Shown here: positions 1-10,700 of the stretch, piece by piece
Layout of the letters: each line of letters begins with the position of its first letter
Position numbering within the stretch: the stretch's first letter is position 1
From: Sternotherus odoratus
Taxonomy: Eukaryota; Chordata; Testudines; Kinosternidae
Direction of reading: 5' to 3'
DNA: 64,000 nucleotides
NCBI GenBank assembly: GCA_032164245.1
Contig: JAVMKO010000001.1
Span: forward strand, 60,866,892-60,930,891
Notes under the pieces: generated by a model
The model's input: the letters and a program-made list of their open reading frames with translations, nothing else
Database searches by the model: none
Told to the model about the DNA's origin: nothing
Translations under genes and position numbers: made by a program

Positions 1-285
1 TTGTCAAAGACTTTCTGAAAATCTAAGTGCACTATATCTACTGGTTCCCCCTTGTCCACATGCTTGTTGACAGACTCAAATAATTATAATAGATTGGGGA
101 GGCATAATTTCCCTTTACAAAATTGACTTTCCCCAACAAATTATATTCATCTATGTGTCTGAAATTTTTGTTCTTTACTATAGTTTCAAGCAGTTTGCCC
201 AGTATTGAAGTCTGGCTTACCATCCTGTAATTGCCAAAATCACCTTTGGAGCCCTTTTTAAAAATTGACATCAGACTTAGACTAC
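1..285 (-). mobile_element. CR1-type LINE fragment (reverse transcriptase N-terminal part)
   Basis: Read on the minus strand, this stretch gives peptides typical of the CR1 ORF2 reverse transcriptase: 'SILGKLLETIVK', 'RHIDEYNLLG' and, in another frame nearer the window edge, 'DIVHLDFQKVFD'. In intact CR1 elements these lie together just upstream of the catalytic palm motifs. The reading frame shifts between the blocks, so the copy is dead. It is cut by the window edge and fades out near base 285. The LINE copies itself by target-primed reverse transcription; this remnant cannot. The CR1 assignment rests on motif order and is fairly secure; the subfamily is not determined. Confidence 0.8.
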
Positions 286-1320
286 ACTGTGTCCCCTGAG
301 TATGCAGCTGACTTCTGTACAAAGCAGATGCTGGCTGGTGCGACTACACCTGAATTTGCCTCACTGGAGCTTTTCCATGCACTCTGGTTTCTTGGGCAGA
401 TTTAATTTGATTTACTATACCCTTGAACTAATTGTAAGGATCTCTCTCTCTCTCTTCTTCCCCTCTCCCATATGCCCTTGTACCTAAATTCAACTGAACG
501 TCTCTGGACAGGGGGTACTACTAGAGTATACTTGAGTTCATTAGCTGTGTATAGCTGGGTAGCTTCACCTGTATTCATTTGTCTTTCAGAGGATGGTTCT
601 GTGGCTTACCATCATCAGTTGTTTCCATCTGTTTCACATCAGTCTCCTGGTACAGACTCCACTTTCTATGTCTACGAATACACTTCCTAATTGCACCATG
701 GACAGATGCTCAGCTGGCATAAATCGATATAGTTCCAATGTAGTCAGTGGAGCGCCACCAATTTCCACTTGCTAAGGATGTGATTTCATGTCTTAGTGTT
801 TTCAGTGCGAATCGGTCCTTGGATCCCTTATAAATGCACACTGGGGTGTGCATTTCACTTAAGAAAAGAAAGGAGGATATAAGCTGGAGTGTTTTCAAAA
901 CACAAAAAATGGAAGAGCTAAAAAGGGCTTGTACTCATGCCATCAGAACTTTTCTGAAAGCCTAACCCATCTGCCATCTCCTTCATCACTAGCTATATAT
1001 ACTTCCCACAGACCAACATTTCTGAGAGTCACAATAAGCAAAATAAACCAAAGAAATAAACTAATATTAGTGCAAGAAACTATAAGAAACTAAGGTATGT
1101 AACTTACTAACAGAAATGCATCCTTGTAACCCAAGTAACACAGATCTGTTGGGTGACATTGTTTGAGTCACAGATGAATCCTTATTAACTTACTGTTCTA
1201 AATTATCTACCTAATAAGTTAACAATGGCATCAATATAATTCACTTTCAGAGGCATTCAGGGCATTTCCAATGCAGATCTCTCATCTTGTGCATTTAACT
1301 CTGGCTGTGGCATTACTTAT
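286..1320. other. No gene or element recognised
   Basis: A+T-rich sequence with short CT-rich runs near 440-470. The open frames here are short and have no recognisable motif. I see nothing I can name. Confidence 0.5.
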
Positions 1321-1463
1321 GCCATGTCTACACTACAAAATTAAGTACAGCCCAGGAGTAGAAGGGGGCAAGTTGGGACAATGTGGGGGTAACCCATGAG
1401 CATCAGTATATTTGAACAGGGCAATTGAACTGAATACTGGCACCGTGTCTTAAAGCAGTGGTG

Positions 1464-1760
1464 ATTTTAGCTGATATCTTGCTCCTGAGGCTAATGGAGG
1501 CTGAAACAGAACAGATCCTGCACAGACCAGGTCCATAGGCTGTTAGCCTGTGTGCTGAAATGATGCCTGCTGAAGTAATCGCTGACTGGCATGGGAAAGT
1601 ATCCTACCATGTTGGAAGAAATAAGGCAGCCCTCCACAGAAATCTTCAGCAGAGGATTACAGGCTACTTTCAAGAAAGTTTCCTCTAGATCTCTATGGAG
1701 GATTCACTGGACATCCCAGTGCACATAAACAAAGTGTTCCGCAGGACCCCCTCTGCCTAG
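1464..1760 (+). pseudogene. Decayed conserved ORF module of Harbinger-like element I
   Basis: The plus-strand frame can be followed as a degenerate relative of the 103-codon ORF at 36269-36580. Shared stretches include 'MMPAEVIADWHGKVSYH', 'GRNKAALHRNL' and 'ISMED....PVHIN', ending in a stop at the matching place. In-frame stops after 'HRPGP' and after 'QESFL' show it is inactive. I do not recognise the protein family. The block opens right after a 'gattttag' string that could be a splice acceptor, as in copy II. Function unknown. Confidence 0.5.
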
Positions 1761-1898
1761 CTGTAGGGAATGGGAATGGTAAGCAGGTAGCAAATATACC
1801 TCTATTGGTTATTTCACTACCTCTTCTAGCCTGATTTTTAAGAAAAAAGTAACTGAACAGCTGAATCTCTGCAATACTGAAGCAAACTGCATACTTAC

Positions 1899-2330
1899 CA
1901 GAGGTTTCCTCCCTCACATCAGGCTTGCCAGTGCTGGATTGCTGGGAGTGGCTCGCTCTGGAGTCAAAAAAAGGTCCTGGCTCCCCATTCCACAGGATAT
2001 CCCAGTTGCCTGTCCCCCATACTGCTCCTCCTCCTCTTCCTCATCCAACACCTACTCCTCAGGGTTCATTCTGATGGCCTGTGACTTCAGCTCCCCTGAA
2101 GTATCCATGGGGCTCTTGGGGCTGAGGTCACCGCAGAGCACGGCATTGTTCCTTATAGCAGTGGTACATCTGTGACTTCGCACCAAAGCGACTGTTGGCC
2201 TACCCGGCCTTCTGGTATGCCTGACGCAACGCCTTGATTTTCATGCAGCAATGCTGCATGTCCTTGTTGTAGCTCTTCTCCCCTATGCTCTAAGTAGTCT
2301 GGCCATAAATGGTGACACTTCTATGACTGG
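1899..2330 (-). pseudogene. Decayed Myb/SANT-like (MSANTD-type) gene of Harbinger-like element I
   Basis: On the minus strand the pieces 'KDMQHCCMKIKALRQAYQK', an acidic run of glutamates near 2030-2050 and 'SQDLFLTPE' follow the order seen in MSANTD-like proteins of turtle Harbinger elements: a trihelix/Myb-SANT domain, an acidic linker, then a 'DSQELFLTL'-like segment. Such proteins bind DNA, probably the transposon ends. The block ends in a clean donor, CCTCTG followed by GTAAGTAT (exon end at 1899). The same junction is kept in copy II. Several in-frame stops and frame changes make this a pseudogene. No second exon is present. Confidence 0.6.
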
Positions 2331-2805
2331 ATTGGAGCTGTGACTGCACAGCCTGCCCACAAAGTCAGGAGATCCACCACCTCCAAGAAGGAGCACGTTT
2401 GCTGCATGGAGCTGGCATGGACAGCTGGGAAGTTGATATGTGAACTCTCCATGTTGAGCAAACAGGAAATGGAATTTAAAATTCTCAGGGCTTTAAAAGG
2501 GGCGGGACATGTTCCTGTGTACTTGGCTGCCATGCAGCAGAGTTCAAACCCGTGGTCAGAGCAGTCATGGTGGGGCATTGTGGGACACTTCCTGGATACC
2601 ACTAAAATTGACATAAGCAACTCCGTGTCTCTGCTGATACTGCATCGACCTAACTACATTGAACTAAGTGCTACGGAGGTGGAGATTTTAGGTCGATGTA
2701 GCAGGCAAGTTAAATCGGTGGGAGAAACATTGTAATGTAAATGCTTACACAGTTAGGTTGACATAAGCTGCTTTGTATTGACCTAACTCTGTAAAGTAGA
2801 CTGGC

Positions 2806-3631
2806 CCTGAGTTACCCAGGGGCTGCCTTAGAAAGGGAATCCTGGGTCAGTATAGGCCCACAGAGGGGCCCCAATGGCTGGTTTGAGTCTCCTGTGGGCC
2901 AATACATTACAAATTCTGTCATTCTTGAATATGCTGTCAGCTCAGTGATGTGTCATTCCTGTCTCTGCTCTTTATATGCTGTCAAACTTGTAAGAGCTTT
3001 ATTCGTGTCATGGCCTGAGTGCCTGTTTTTGGTTTCATTTGCTCCCAGCACTCTTAGGCTCTCTCTCATTTTGTGGAACTGGTTGGTCTCCCTTTTTCTC
3101 TCTCCCTACCACCATTTTACCTCTATAGTTCATATTTACTTTCCTTCCCCCCCCCCATCCCCTTCTTCCCAGTCAATTTACAGAGAACAGAAGCATAAAA
3201 ATGAGGAAAAAAAACCCCACTGTGACTTTCTCCTACTTTTATTTAATTTTTGAGACAGGCCAAGATTTTCAGCTTCTTCTCTGATGTCCACTGTAGCTCT
3301 CCCATTCCAAAGCCTCTGTATTGTGACAGTTCTCATTGCTGAGGGGTCATTTAGAGTAGACTATGCCCAAGAGATACAGGATTAAATATGGGTCTGGTCC
3401 TGCAGCCTATTGAGGCAGGATCTCCCATGTACTAACTGCAGGATTGGGCCTCGCTTAATGTCCCTTTAAAAAATGAAAAGTTAATCTAATGTTTTAGAAG
3501 TATTGTTGACCCTGCCTGGGTGCATTTATTCAGGAAGTAACCACAATGCAGATCATTGTACTTCATGAATGCACTGGGAAGGACTAACTAGCCCTTCTAG
3601 TCAGATTGGACATTCCTCCATGGATCCTGAG
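2806..3631. other. No gene or element recognised
   Basis: Mixed pyrimidine-rich sequence with a C-tract near 3148-3156 and short A-tracts. An open frame of 119 codons lies here but has no motif and biased composition; I take it as chance. Confidence 0.5.
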
Positions 3632-3832
3632 TAAGGCTACGAGTTAGTCACGGACTCCATGATTTTATGTGACCACCACAACTTGAGCCCTGGGTGGCCG
3701 GGGCTCTCACTATTAGCCCTGGGTGGCAAAGACTTGGACTGTCAACCCCACACTGCAGGGACTGGGTTTCCATGATTTATTGTTTATTGCCCACATCCCG
3801 TCCATGATTTTTTACTCTCCAGGCTTGTTGCA
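3632..3832. repeat. Probable small non-autonomous interspersed repeat
   Basis: The left part has GTTAGTCACGGACTCCATGA. The right part, reverse-complemented, has a related string ending in AAATCATGG next to a TTTATTGCCCACATCCCGTCCATGA block. This resembles a short repeat I remember from turtle and crocodile DNA with TCACGG-type ends. The interior includes two copies of GCCCTGGGTGGC. Boundaries are approximate. Confidence 0.4.
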
Positions 3833-5111
3833 AGACCTGTCTTTTCTCATGGCTATAAGAATTCCTTAGGAACTTTGTTGCACTGTTTATGGTTACATAC
3901 TTAGCCTCCTTCCCCTGACAGGTTGGGGGGTAGTGGGTAGATATTCAGTAGGGGAGTGAAGTTTGCTTACAGTAAGGGAGGCATCACACCATAGGTTAAA
4001 TAATGTTTTATTTGCATAATGTAAAAAAGTCATAAGCTCTTTTGACTGAGATAGAAGGAGAGCGTTATGCAAATTCCCCCCGCACCATCACCATCCCATA
4101 CACACACCCAGACCCTTCCAAATATACCATTGCCTTAAACCAGGCAGACTTCCTGTGGAGGTCCTCTAAGATAGGGAACAGAAGCTACACAGCTCTCATG
4201 CTGTCTTCTCCAGATGTGCTAACTCCTGTTCCTTTCTTCCTGCATTATGGGAGGGGTGTACTGGGCTTAAATTATATAAACAAAACACTGCTCAACCACG
4301 TAGGACCTGATGCTGCATTGCTTGTGCACACAAAACTCCCATTGACTTCATTGTGCATGTGTGGGTGTGCCAGGGATGCAGTATTGTGTCTGTAAAATGA
4401 ATGGCACTGAGATATTTATTTGGTGAGTTAAAAGAAAGCTGATATATAGAAAGCAGCTGCTGGGGTCTTTGGATCTGGGGACAGAACAGCAATTTTTATG
4501 GACTCACTGGAAGTAGGTATGTGATTTTGGAGTCTGAAATTTGTCAGATAGCACATTTCCCCAAGAGCATAGCTAGACCTCTTGGGCTAAATTTTAGCTG
4601 TTCCTCCATGGTGCATTAGATGGGTGCAAATAGCCTCTTCCTTTACCACCCCACCCCACTCTCCCCTCATGACTTAACACACATGTACAAGAAGCAGTCA
4701 CACTTTGGCTGCTAGAAATGGGGAGTACAAGGGGAAGTTATCTAGTACTGATAGGACCAAAGAGTGTATATTTGAATTGAGCAGGGCCGGGGGCCTGGCT
4801 TTCCCCTGGAAAACACCACTAGGGAAGTGTTGGGTATGGAAAAGCAGACTATACTTTTTTTCTGAAGGTGTAAATGTAATAAGACTCACTGCTCACTACT
4901 TCCAAAGGCAGCTGGGGCATTATGACTCCCAGAGTTGTCATGCCCTCATCCACTACCGCTGATGTGTGTCCCCTCCTTTCCCCTTCCCCCCAAAGGCAGA
5001 TTCCATAATCTACACCTTATATGTTAGTGCATCTTTCACTAAGCATACTAAATAAAAACAGGCATATAGTTCTGGAATATATTTCCATCTATTAAAGCTT
5101 TTATATAATAA
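3833..5111. other. No gene or element recognised
   Basis: Unremarkable A+T-rich and mixed sequence; the open frames of 117 and 85 codons have no recognisable domain. Nothing nameable seen. Confidence 0.5.
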
Positions 5112-6268
5112 CTAGCATAGGTGCCCGGCGTTGCTCGGGTCAGTCGGAGGTGGGGAGGGGGCAGACAGCTGACACCCCCTGACCAACCCCAACACTCCAC
5201 CCCTCACCCACCCCGACACCTTCCCACCCCCCCAGACCAAACCCGACACCCCCCGGCTCACTTACCCCCCCCCACCAAACCCGACACCCCCACCTGACCC
5301 CCCGACCGATCCCGACACCCCCACCTCACTTACCGTCCCACCAAACCCAACTCGGATCCGTCGCAGGCAGGGAGGGGGCCCAGAGCTGAGGAAGTGCCCG
5401 GCGCTGCTGGGGTCAGTCGAAGGTGGGGAGGGGGCAGACAGCTGACACCCCCTGACCAACCCCAACACCCCCCGGCTCACTTACCCCCCGACCAAACCCG
5501 ACAACCCCACCTGACTCCCCCTAAGCAAACCCAACACCCCCACCTCACCCCCCCGACCGAACCCGACACCCCCACCTCACTTACCGTCCCACCAAACCCA
5601 ACTCGGATCCATCGCAGGCAGGGAGGGGGCCCAGAGCTGAGGAAGTGCCCGGCGCTGCTCGGGTCAGTCGGAGGTAGGGAGAGGGCAGACAGCTGACACC
5701 CCCTGACCAACCCCAACACCCCCTGGCTCACTTACCCCCCAACTAAACCCGACACCCCCACCTGACTCCCCCTAAGCAAACCCAACACTCCCACCTCACC
5801 CCCCGACCGAACCCGACACCCCCACCTCACTTACCATCCGACCAAACCCAACTAGGATCCGTCGCAGGAATCCCAGAGCTGAGGGATTCCGGGGACCTTC
5901 GCCGGTGGGGGGGGGGCACAGGGCTGATGGATTCTGGGGTTCCGTTGGGAGGGGGGAGGGGCAGAGAACTGAGGGATTTCCGGGGTTCCGTCGGAGGAGG
6001 GAGGGGCAGGGAGCTGAGCGAGTGCGATGTCTGTTGGAGGGGGTATTATGACATCATCACCACCTAGTTGCCCAGCTGATGTGATTGGCCCTTAAAGACT
6101 TTCACCCCTGGGGTGCGTCAGGGGTAAGATTCGGAAATTTTTCGGCCCTTATGACCATCTAGACCCCAAGACCCCTAACTGTACCAAATTTCAAGTCTCT
6201 AGCTCAAACGGTGCAGGAGGAGTTCGCAGTCATACATACATACACCACTTGGCTTTTATATATATAGA
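5112..6268 (-). mobile_element. Non-autonomous Helitron 1
   Basis: On the minus strand the element starts TCTATATATATAAAAGCC (from 6268 downward) and ends with a hairpin, CCCGAGCAACGCCGGG, followed about 10 bases later by CTAG at 5115-5112. The flanking bases are A before TC and T after CTAG. These are the defining Helitron features: 5' TC, a 3' hairpin just before CTRR, and insertion between A and T without target duplication. Helitrons transpose by a rolling-circle Rep/helicase; no such gene is present, so this copy depended on another element. The A-rich 5' segment (about 6050-6268) is shared with Helitron 2 at 33.9 kb. The interior is G+C-rich and tandemly repeated. Confidence 0.8.
5124..5870. 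repeat. Tandem repeat inside Helitron 1 (units of about 273 and 251 bp)
   Basis: The block CCCGGCG(T/C)TGCT(C/G)GGGTCAGTCG recurs at 5124, 5397 and 5648. Each copy is followed by the same GGGGAGGGGGCAGACAGCTG segment and a run of CCCGACACCCCCACC-type submotifs. The first two units are complete and the third fades near 5870. Each unit carries the hairpin-forming part of the Helitron 3' end. The long open frames on both strands here come from this low-complexity composition and are not genes. Confidence 0.85.
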
Positions 6269-6860
6269 TTATAATCCGGTTAGTCTGTACTGGCCAAACT
6301 GTGGTGTATAATGTGTAGATTAGGATTCACCTTTGCACCTGGAGTGGTACCTTTGCCCCCCAAAAAGGAAATATTAATGTGACATTATTATTTATAGAAT
6401 TTAACATTTTCCATTTGGCAATTCTGAGAAACCTTGGCACCCTGTGATTTACATGCAGTAATAATGTAATTTAGGCAGGAACGAACCTTATTCTTTTTAT
6501 ATCCATTATTTATATTTTTAACAGCTACATTTACATCCAGAACTGCCTCCATTTCCCTTTGGAACCTCCAAGTAGCTCTTTATGTTCTATTAAACGTTAG
6601 ACAAAGAGGACAGGTCTAATTAAAAGTTGAGGAAATGTGCTTTCTGTTAATTGAATTTGTGGTACAGTTACATTTTGCAGACCAATGTTAATCAAAGCTC
6701 CAGTTCAGAGTGGACGGAGCTGGGGAATTAAGTTAGCGACTATATTTCCTTACCTGAAAACGCCAATAAAGTCTGCTCTGTAAAAACCAAAAGAACTCAA
6801 TTATGGCGATTTTTATTTGCAGCCATTGATTAGGTGTTACTGCACACAAACTCCTCGCAG
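6269..6860. other. Repeat-free region upstream of the promoter candidate; possible regulatory DNA
   Basis: No repeat family or coding motif is seen. The sequence is of even, non-repetitive texture with several homeodomain-like TAATTA or TTAAT cores (for example around 6620-6660 and 6735). Its position just 5' of a CpG-rich promoter-like region makes an enhancer or proximal regulatory role plausible, but this is inference; cross-species alignment would decide. Confidence 0.3.
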
Positions 6861-6910
6861 CTGTCGGGTTGGAAAGCGCCCATCCAGAAGGCAATTTGAA
6901 CAAAAAGTAT

Positions 6911-6920
6911 TATAAAGGGG
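6911..6920 (+). promoter_or_regulatory. TATA-like motif
   Basis: TATAAAGGGG preceded by AAGTAT. It could be a TATA box for transcription starting near 6940. The first ATG is only 18 bases downstream, so that ATG could not lie in a transcript begun from this box. Confidence 0.25.
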
Positions 6921-7368
6921 CCAGAGCCATGAACAAGTTCACCAGCTCAGTTTGCTGCAGGAAAACAGCAGCCGGCTCCTGGGCTCGGTTTCTGATTCAG
7001 AATCTCGGCTCTTTCACTTTTATCAGTGCCAGTGGCTCTCGCTCACCTCTCTACCCCATCCCCCATCGCCTGCTTCTCTCGTACTGTGCCTCTCTTTGTG
7101 GTCGGTAAATGCCATACTATAAATTGCATGAAGTCCCAGGGGGTGGGGCGAACCAGGTCACCCCGCCGTCTCTATTTCCAGCGCGCAGCTTGCAGCACTG
7201 CGTGGGGGTCATCACTTTGCCGGTCCAGAGGACTGATTTGATGTCCTTGATTGTCATTCGCAGGGAACTCCCTCCCAGCCCCCTCGCCCGCTGCGGGGGA
7301 CAGAGACTAGCAGATCCCTGGGATGGGCGATGCCGGCTGAGCAGGTCCACCTATTATTAGTGCAGTCT

Positions 7369-7412
7369 GATTGGCTGGCGCAGGCAGCATCCCCGCCTCT
7401 CGGCCAATCAGG
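7369..7412. promoter_or_regulatory. Inverted pair of CCAAT boxes (NF-Y type)
   Basis: GATTGGCTGG at 7369-7378 and CGGCCAATCAGG at 7401-7412 are CCAAT boxes in opposite orientation, about 32 bp apart centre to centre. Spacing close to three helical turns is common for paired NF-Y sites in CpG promoters, which makes chance less likely. Confidence 0.6.
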
Positions 7413-7431
7413 CAGCCAGGGCTGGGGGATG

Positions 7432-7551
7432 ATGGGCTGCCTCTCACTGGAGGGATTCCTGGAGAAGCTGCAGTGTGGTGATGCTCTACGAGCTGCACAG
7501 CCCCCAGTATCTCTCCTCCTCCTCCGCCGCCCAGCCAGCAGCAGCAGCTGA
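7432..7551 (+). CDS. Small open frame (39 codons) in the candidate first exon, possible uORF
   Basis: The frame opens ATGGGCTGC, giving Met-Gly-Cys, and ends at TGA after a serine run ('PASSSS'). Another ATG lies 3 bases upstream in the same frame, and the frame is also open further 5'. A Met-Gly-Cys start can be myristoylated and palmitoylated in some proteins, but nothing else supports that here. A leucine run ('VSLLLLRR') follows. It is most likely an upstream ORF or chance. Confidence 0.2.
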   Translation: MGCLSLEGFLEKLQCGDALRAAQPPVSLLLLRRPASSSS

Positions 7552-7754
7552 AACTTAACACCCAACACAAAGCGAGCCCCACTGAGAGCAGGGGGCTAGA
7601 GAAACCCGCTGGTGGATGTGGGAGGTCTGCCACACACACCTTTTTGTATTGCAGTCTCCTCCCATGAGAGGCAGAGAGAGCGTGTGTGATTCCTACTAGA
7701 CAAGGAGGCGAGAGCATTGAAGGACAAACAGACTCCTCCTGCCCTGGTTGCCAG
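7440..7754 (+). other. Candidate first exon (mostly 5' UTR) ending in a splice donor
   Basis: The CpG-rich sequence ends at GTTGCCAG followed by GTAAGGCAG, an almost perfect U1 donor match (exon end 7754). The start is unknown; 7440 is a guess from the CCAAT boxes. Several short upstream-type reading frames occur, none long enough to look like the main protein. I do not recognise the gene. If the exon is real, no partner exon was found in the next 56 kb, so intron 1 would be very long. That is common in turtle developmental or neural genes, but this is not evidence of identity. Confidence 0.45.
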
Positions 7755-10700
7755 GTAAGGCAGCGGTGTTAGCGCTTCTGCTGCTGCTGGATCTGTCTGC
7801 AATGTTTGCTGTCTGGCAGTGACTTGGATTCTGTGGTTACCGGGAAGTGAGGGCGGCGGGGGGAAGGGGGGGGGGGTGAAGAGATTCACAGGGAAAAAGA
7901 GACGGAGACCCAGGTGGTCTATTGTGTGGGCGGTGATGAGAGCGCACATGTTCCTGTTAACAGATGCTGGCAAACAGTTTGTCCGGTGTCTCCTGATTTG
8001 AACGCTGGGTTGAATTCTGGCAATTCCTCACCCAGCCAGTGTTTCTCCGTTCTCGGAGAAGGCAGCTTTCTAGTCAGCTGGAAGATGGCATGGGACGAGA
8101 TGGGGGGAGATGGGAGGGTGGGGTGGGATTTTACAGGCTAAAGGAAACGAAAGGTAAAAAACTGAACCTAAAGCAATCAAACTGCTTACAAGCCAGTAAT
8201 CAAATCCTCGAGCTCCTGCTGTGGAAGAGGGAAAGCAGCTTGACTTTACTCGTCTTCCAAGTGGATATGTCTTTCACTTGGCTTGTTCAGCTGGAAATAA
8301 ATACATGTAATTGTTGGCTTTAAGCGTCAATCACTTGACTTCTCATTCCTTCTCTGACCCCCGCTTGTTTGACACTGAAAAAGTGTTTCAATATAAAAAA
8401 AAAAACTTGCAATCTCAGGTAACAAAATACAAAGGGATTCGTTTCCAAGATTTGCTTTCCACCTTTGACCAGATAGTGTTCTTATTAAGACTTGTTGTTT
8501 GAAACACTGTGGTGTTGTTCTCAACGCACTACTCCCTGGAGGATCTGCTTCTCTGATGGCAGAGGACTAAATTAATCCTCTTTGTATTGAAGTTTTTTTT
8601 AAAAAAAAACCTTAATTAAATGCCATGACACCTGCTTCCCTTTCTTAGAAAAAGCTGACAAATTAATTTTCTTTCGATTTTTCATATTACATCTTTCTAC
8701 CTTTAGACTTGTCTTTTTCTACTCTCTTTTTCCTCCTCTTTATACTCCTCTTTTGCCTTGTTTTCTGATATGTTGCAGTCTGTATATTGTGGGCACAGAG
8801 GGTGCTCATATGGGTTCAAAACTATGTTAAAAGTTAAATGTGTGTTGGCTTGGGATCTACCACATTACAAAAAGTTTAGGCAAAAAGTGGCACAGATGTG
8901 TAATAATTTTTCACAGAAAATGGTAGTTCTTTTTAAGTCTTGTAAAATAAAGACCTCAAATGACTACAAGCTTCTAGCCCTGAGCAGAGTAAGTAAATTA
9001 AATGTACTCATTGGAATGAGCCTTTATGGCAGTTTTAACAATGTGTAATTCAATCATCACTGATACAAGCTGCCTTTTACCATTATTCATCAGACCCAGC
9101 TGAGTGATTTCTGTCAGATGGGAAGTGGTAGAGAGAAATCTCTAGGTAAATGTAACTGGAAAGCTTTCCAAGTGGAGTCCTAAATGAGGACAGAAAAGCA
9201 CTTGGCCACAATCTGCAGACAGATGTTAGTTTCCAACTAAATCTTTTCTTTTGATTGTCAGGGGGCAGTCAATTTTTTTTTAACTTATCCATTTGTGAAT
9301 GGAGAAGAGGGATCTCTGTGCTTAGAGGACTATGACCTTGTACATTTAGTGTAAAATGCTGTATTTAAATAACATTTCCCTATTGTTCAAATGCTCTATT
9401 TTCTATACAAAGATCACTACTGTAATTTTAGACACTTGCGTGTTGTTGCCTGCAACCAGACCCTCATTCTTTCAACTACGTATTGATTCTCTGAACAGAT
9501 ATCCTATTTTGCCATCCATGTTTCATGTTCATCTTTCTTATGCATTTTAAAAAGCACTTTTTCATCTGCAAGAGTTATTTCTTCTTCAACACCAGACACT
9601 ACCAGCAGTTGTAGACCTGAGAGGAGACTTTCTCCCTCGTGGCGTGGCATCCAGAATTACATGTTTTTAGGGGTGATCTCATACCAATATTTAAAAACAC
9701 AATACTTAAAAGAGCAGGAAGGTTATAAGAAATGATTAGCTTTGGCTACAATGGCAAATGGGCAATAAATCAATTTGCCTTTAGTATGGTGTATGTATGT
9801 AGGAATTAGTCATGGTAAAATGGACCAATGGGAAAAGTATAGGGAAATTCCTTATATTCCTTCCTGATATGGTCAGAATCATATTTTATTGTCTTTATTG
9901 GGGGGGAAAGATAAGACTTGACCTGGCTTTATGTCTGTGAGACATTTTTTCTCTCCAAGTTTTTGAAGTTCTAGTTCTATGAGTAGTATCCAAAGGAAAT
10001 ATACCTCAATATGGTATGTTACTTGACTTGTGATGTAGTTGCTCAAAATCTGAATGCATGCTGTTCATAAATTGAAAAGTATGTAGCTTGAAAACTATAT
10101 AGCTTAAAAATATAGTGCAGACAGCTTGAGTGAAAAGAGATAATTTTTAAAAAGAACCACAGGGCAGAGGATAATGGCATGCTGTAGGAAATTATTGTAC
10201 TACTGCACTTGCAAAAGCATGAGATATCCTAGTGTAGCCATTTCATACAAACCCAATTTTCCTTCACATTAAGAGCGCATAAGTGAGCCTTATTAATGTT
10301 TGATGCAAAAGATGCTAAATCTGTTTTCAAGTATTTATACTGGAATTTTAAGCATTAGCCCATAGATCAACAGTACTTGTTTGCTTTTCTATACATAAGT
10401 ATAAAACTAATTGTTTACAATGTACAATAGTAGTGTAAATGAAATATAGGAAACTCCAAAGGAGATCAGACTTACAGTTCATCCTGCCAACAAATAATGC
10501 TATAGAATAATATTTGGTTTATAATACAAAACTTTATCATGCCTTATTCTTAATGTAAACCAAATAACTGGAAAACACTATCTTAGATTGGCTTGATAGT
10601 TTAAGGATGTAAGAGACAAAAAGGTAATATTTGTCAGAGACCTGGAAAAAAATCTGTATTTGTCCAATTACCATAAAGAAACCATAAACATAAACTCCAG

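Larger units (their letters stand above)
1321..2805. mobile_element. PIF/Harbinger-like DNA element, copy I
   Basis: The ends are imperfect inverted repeats of about 25 bp: the left end begins GCCATGTCTACACTAC and the reverse complement of the right end begins GCCAGTCTACTTTACA. Between them lie a plus-strand coding-like block (1464-1760) and a minus-strand Myb/SANT-like block (1899-2330). They converge on each other, the same layout as copy II at 35.9-37.8 kb. In PIF/Harbinger transposons a Myb/SANT-like protein works with a DDE transposase; no transposase is visible here, so this copy would be non-autonomous. Several stops and frameshifts show it is old. The family looks like one I remember as abundant in turtles. 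The target duplication could not be fixed. Confidence 0.6.
7130..7754 (+). promoter_or_regulatory. CpG-rich promoter-like region
   Basis: This is the only non-repeat part of the window with dense CpG and GC-box-like strings such as GGGGGTGGGGCGAA (from 7139), GCTGCGGGGGACAG and CCCCGCCTCTCGG. It includes two inverted CCAAT boxes and runs into a purine-rich, probably untranslated exon with a consensus donor. Together this is the usual architecture of a TATA-less vertebrate promoter. A start site somewhere around 7430-7500 would fit the CCAAT spacing. Plus-strand direction is inferred from the donor. Divergent transcription is also possible. Confidence 0.55.

Noticed and set aside
2340..2735. 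131-codon plus-strand frame in Harbinger-like element I
   Set aside because: Lies in the region upstream of the Myb/SANT block on the opposite strand; it matches non-coding sequence of copy II, where the frame is not kept.
5262..5731. Glycine- and proline-rich open frames on both strands
   Set aside because: By-products of the C-rich tandem repeat inside Helitron 1.
7307..7717. 136-codon minus-strand open frame in the CpG-rich region
   Set aside because: G+C-rich DNA has few stops; no motif; the plus-strand donor argues for an untranslated exon here.
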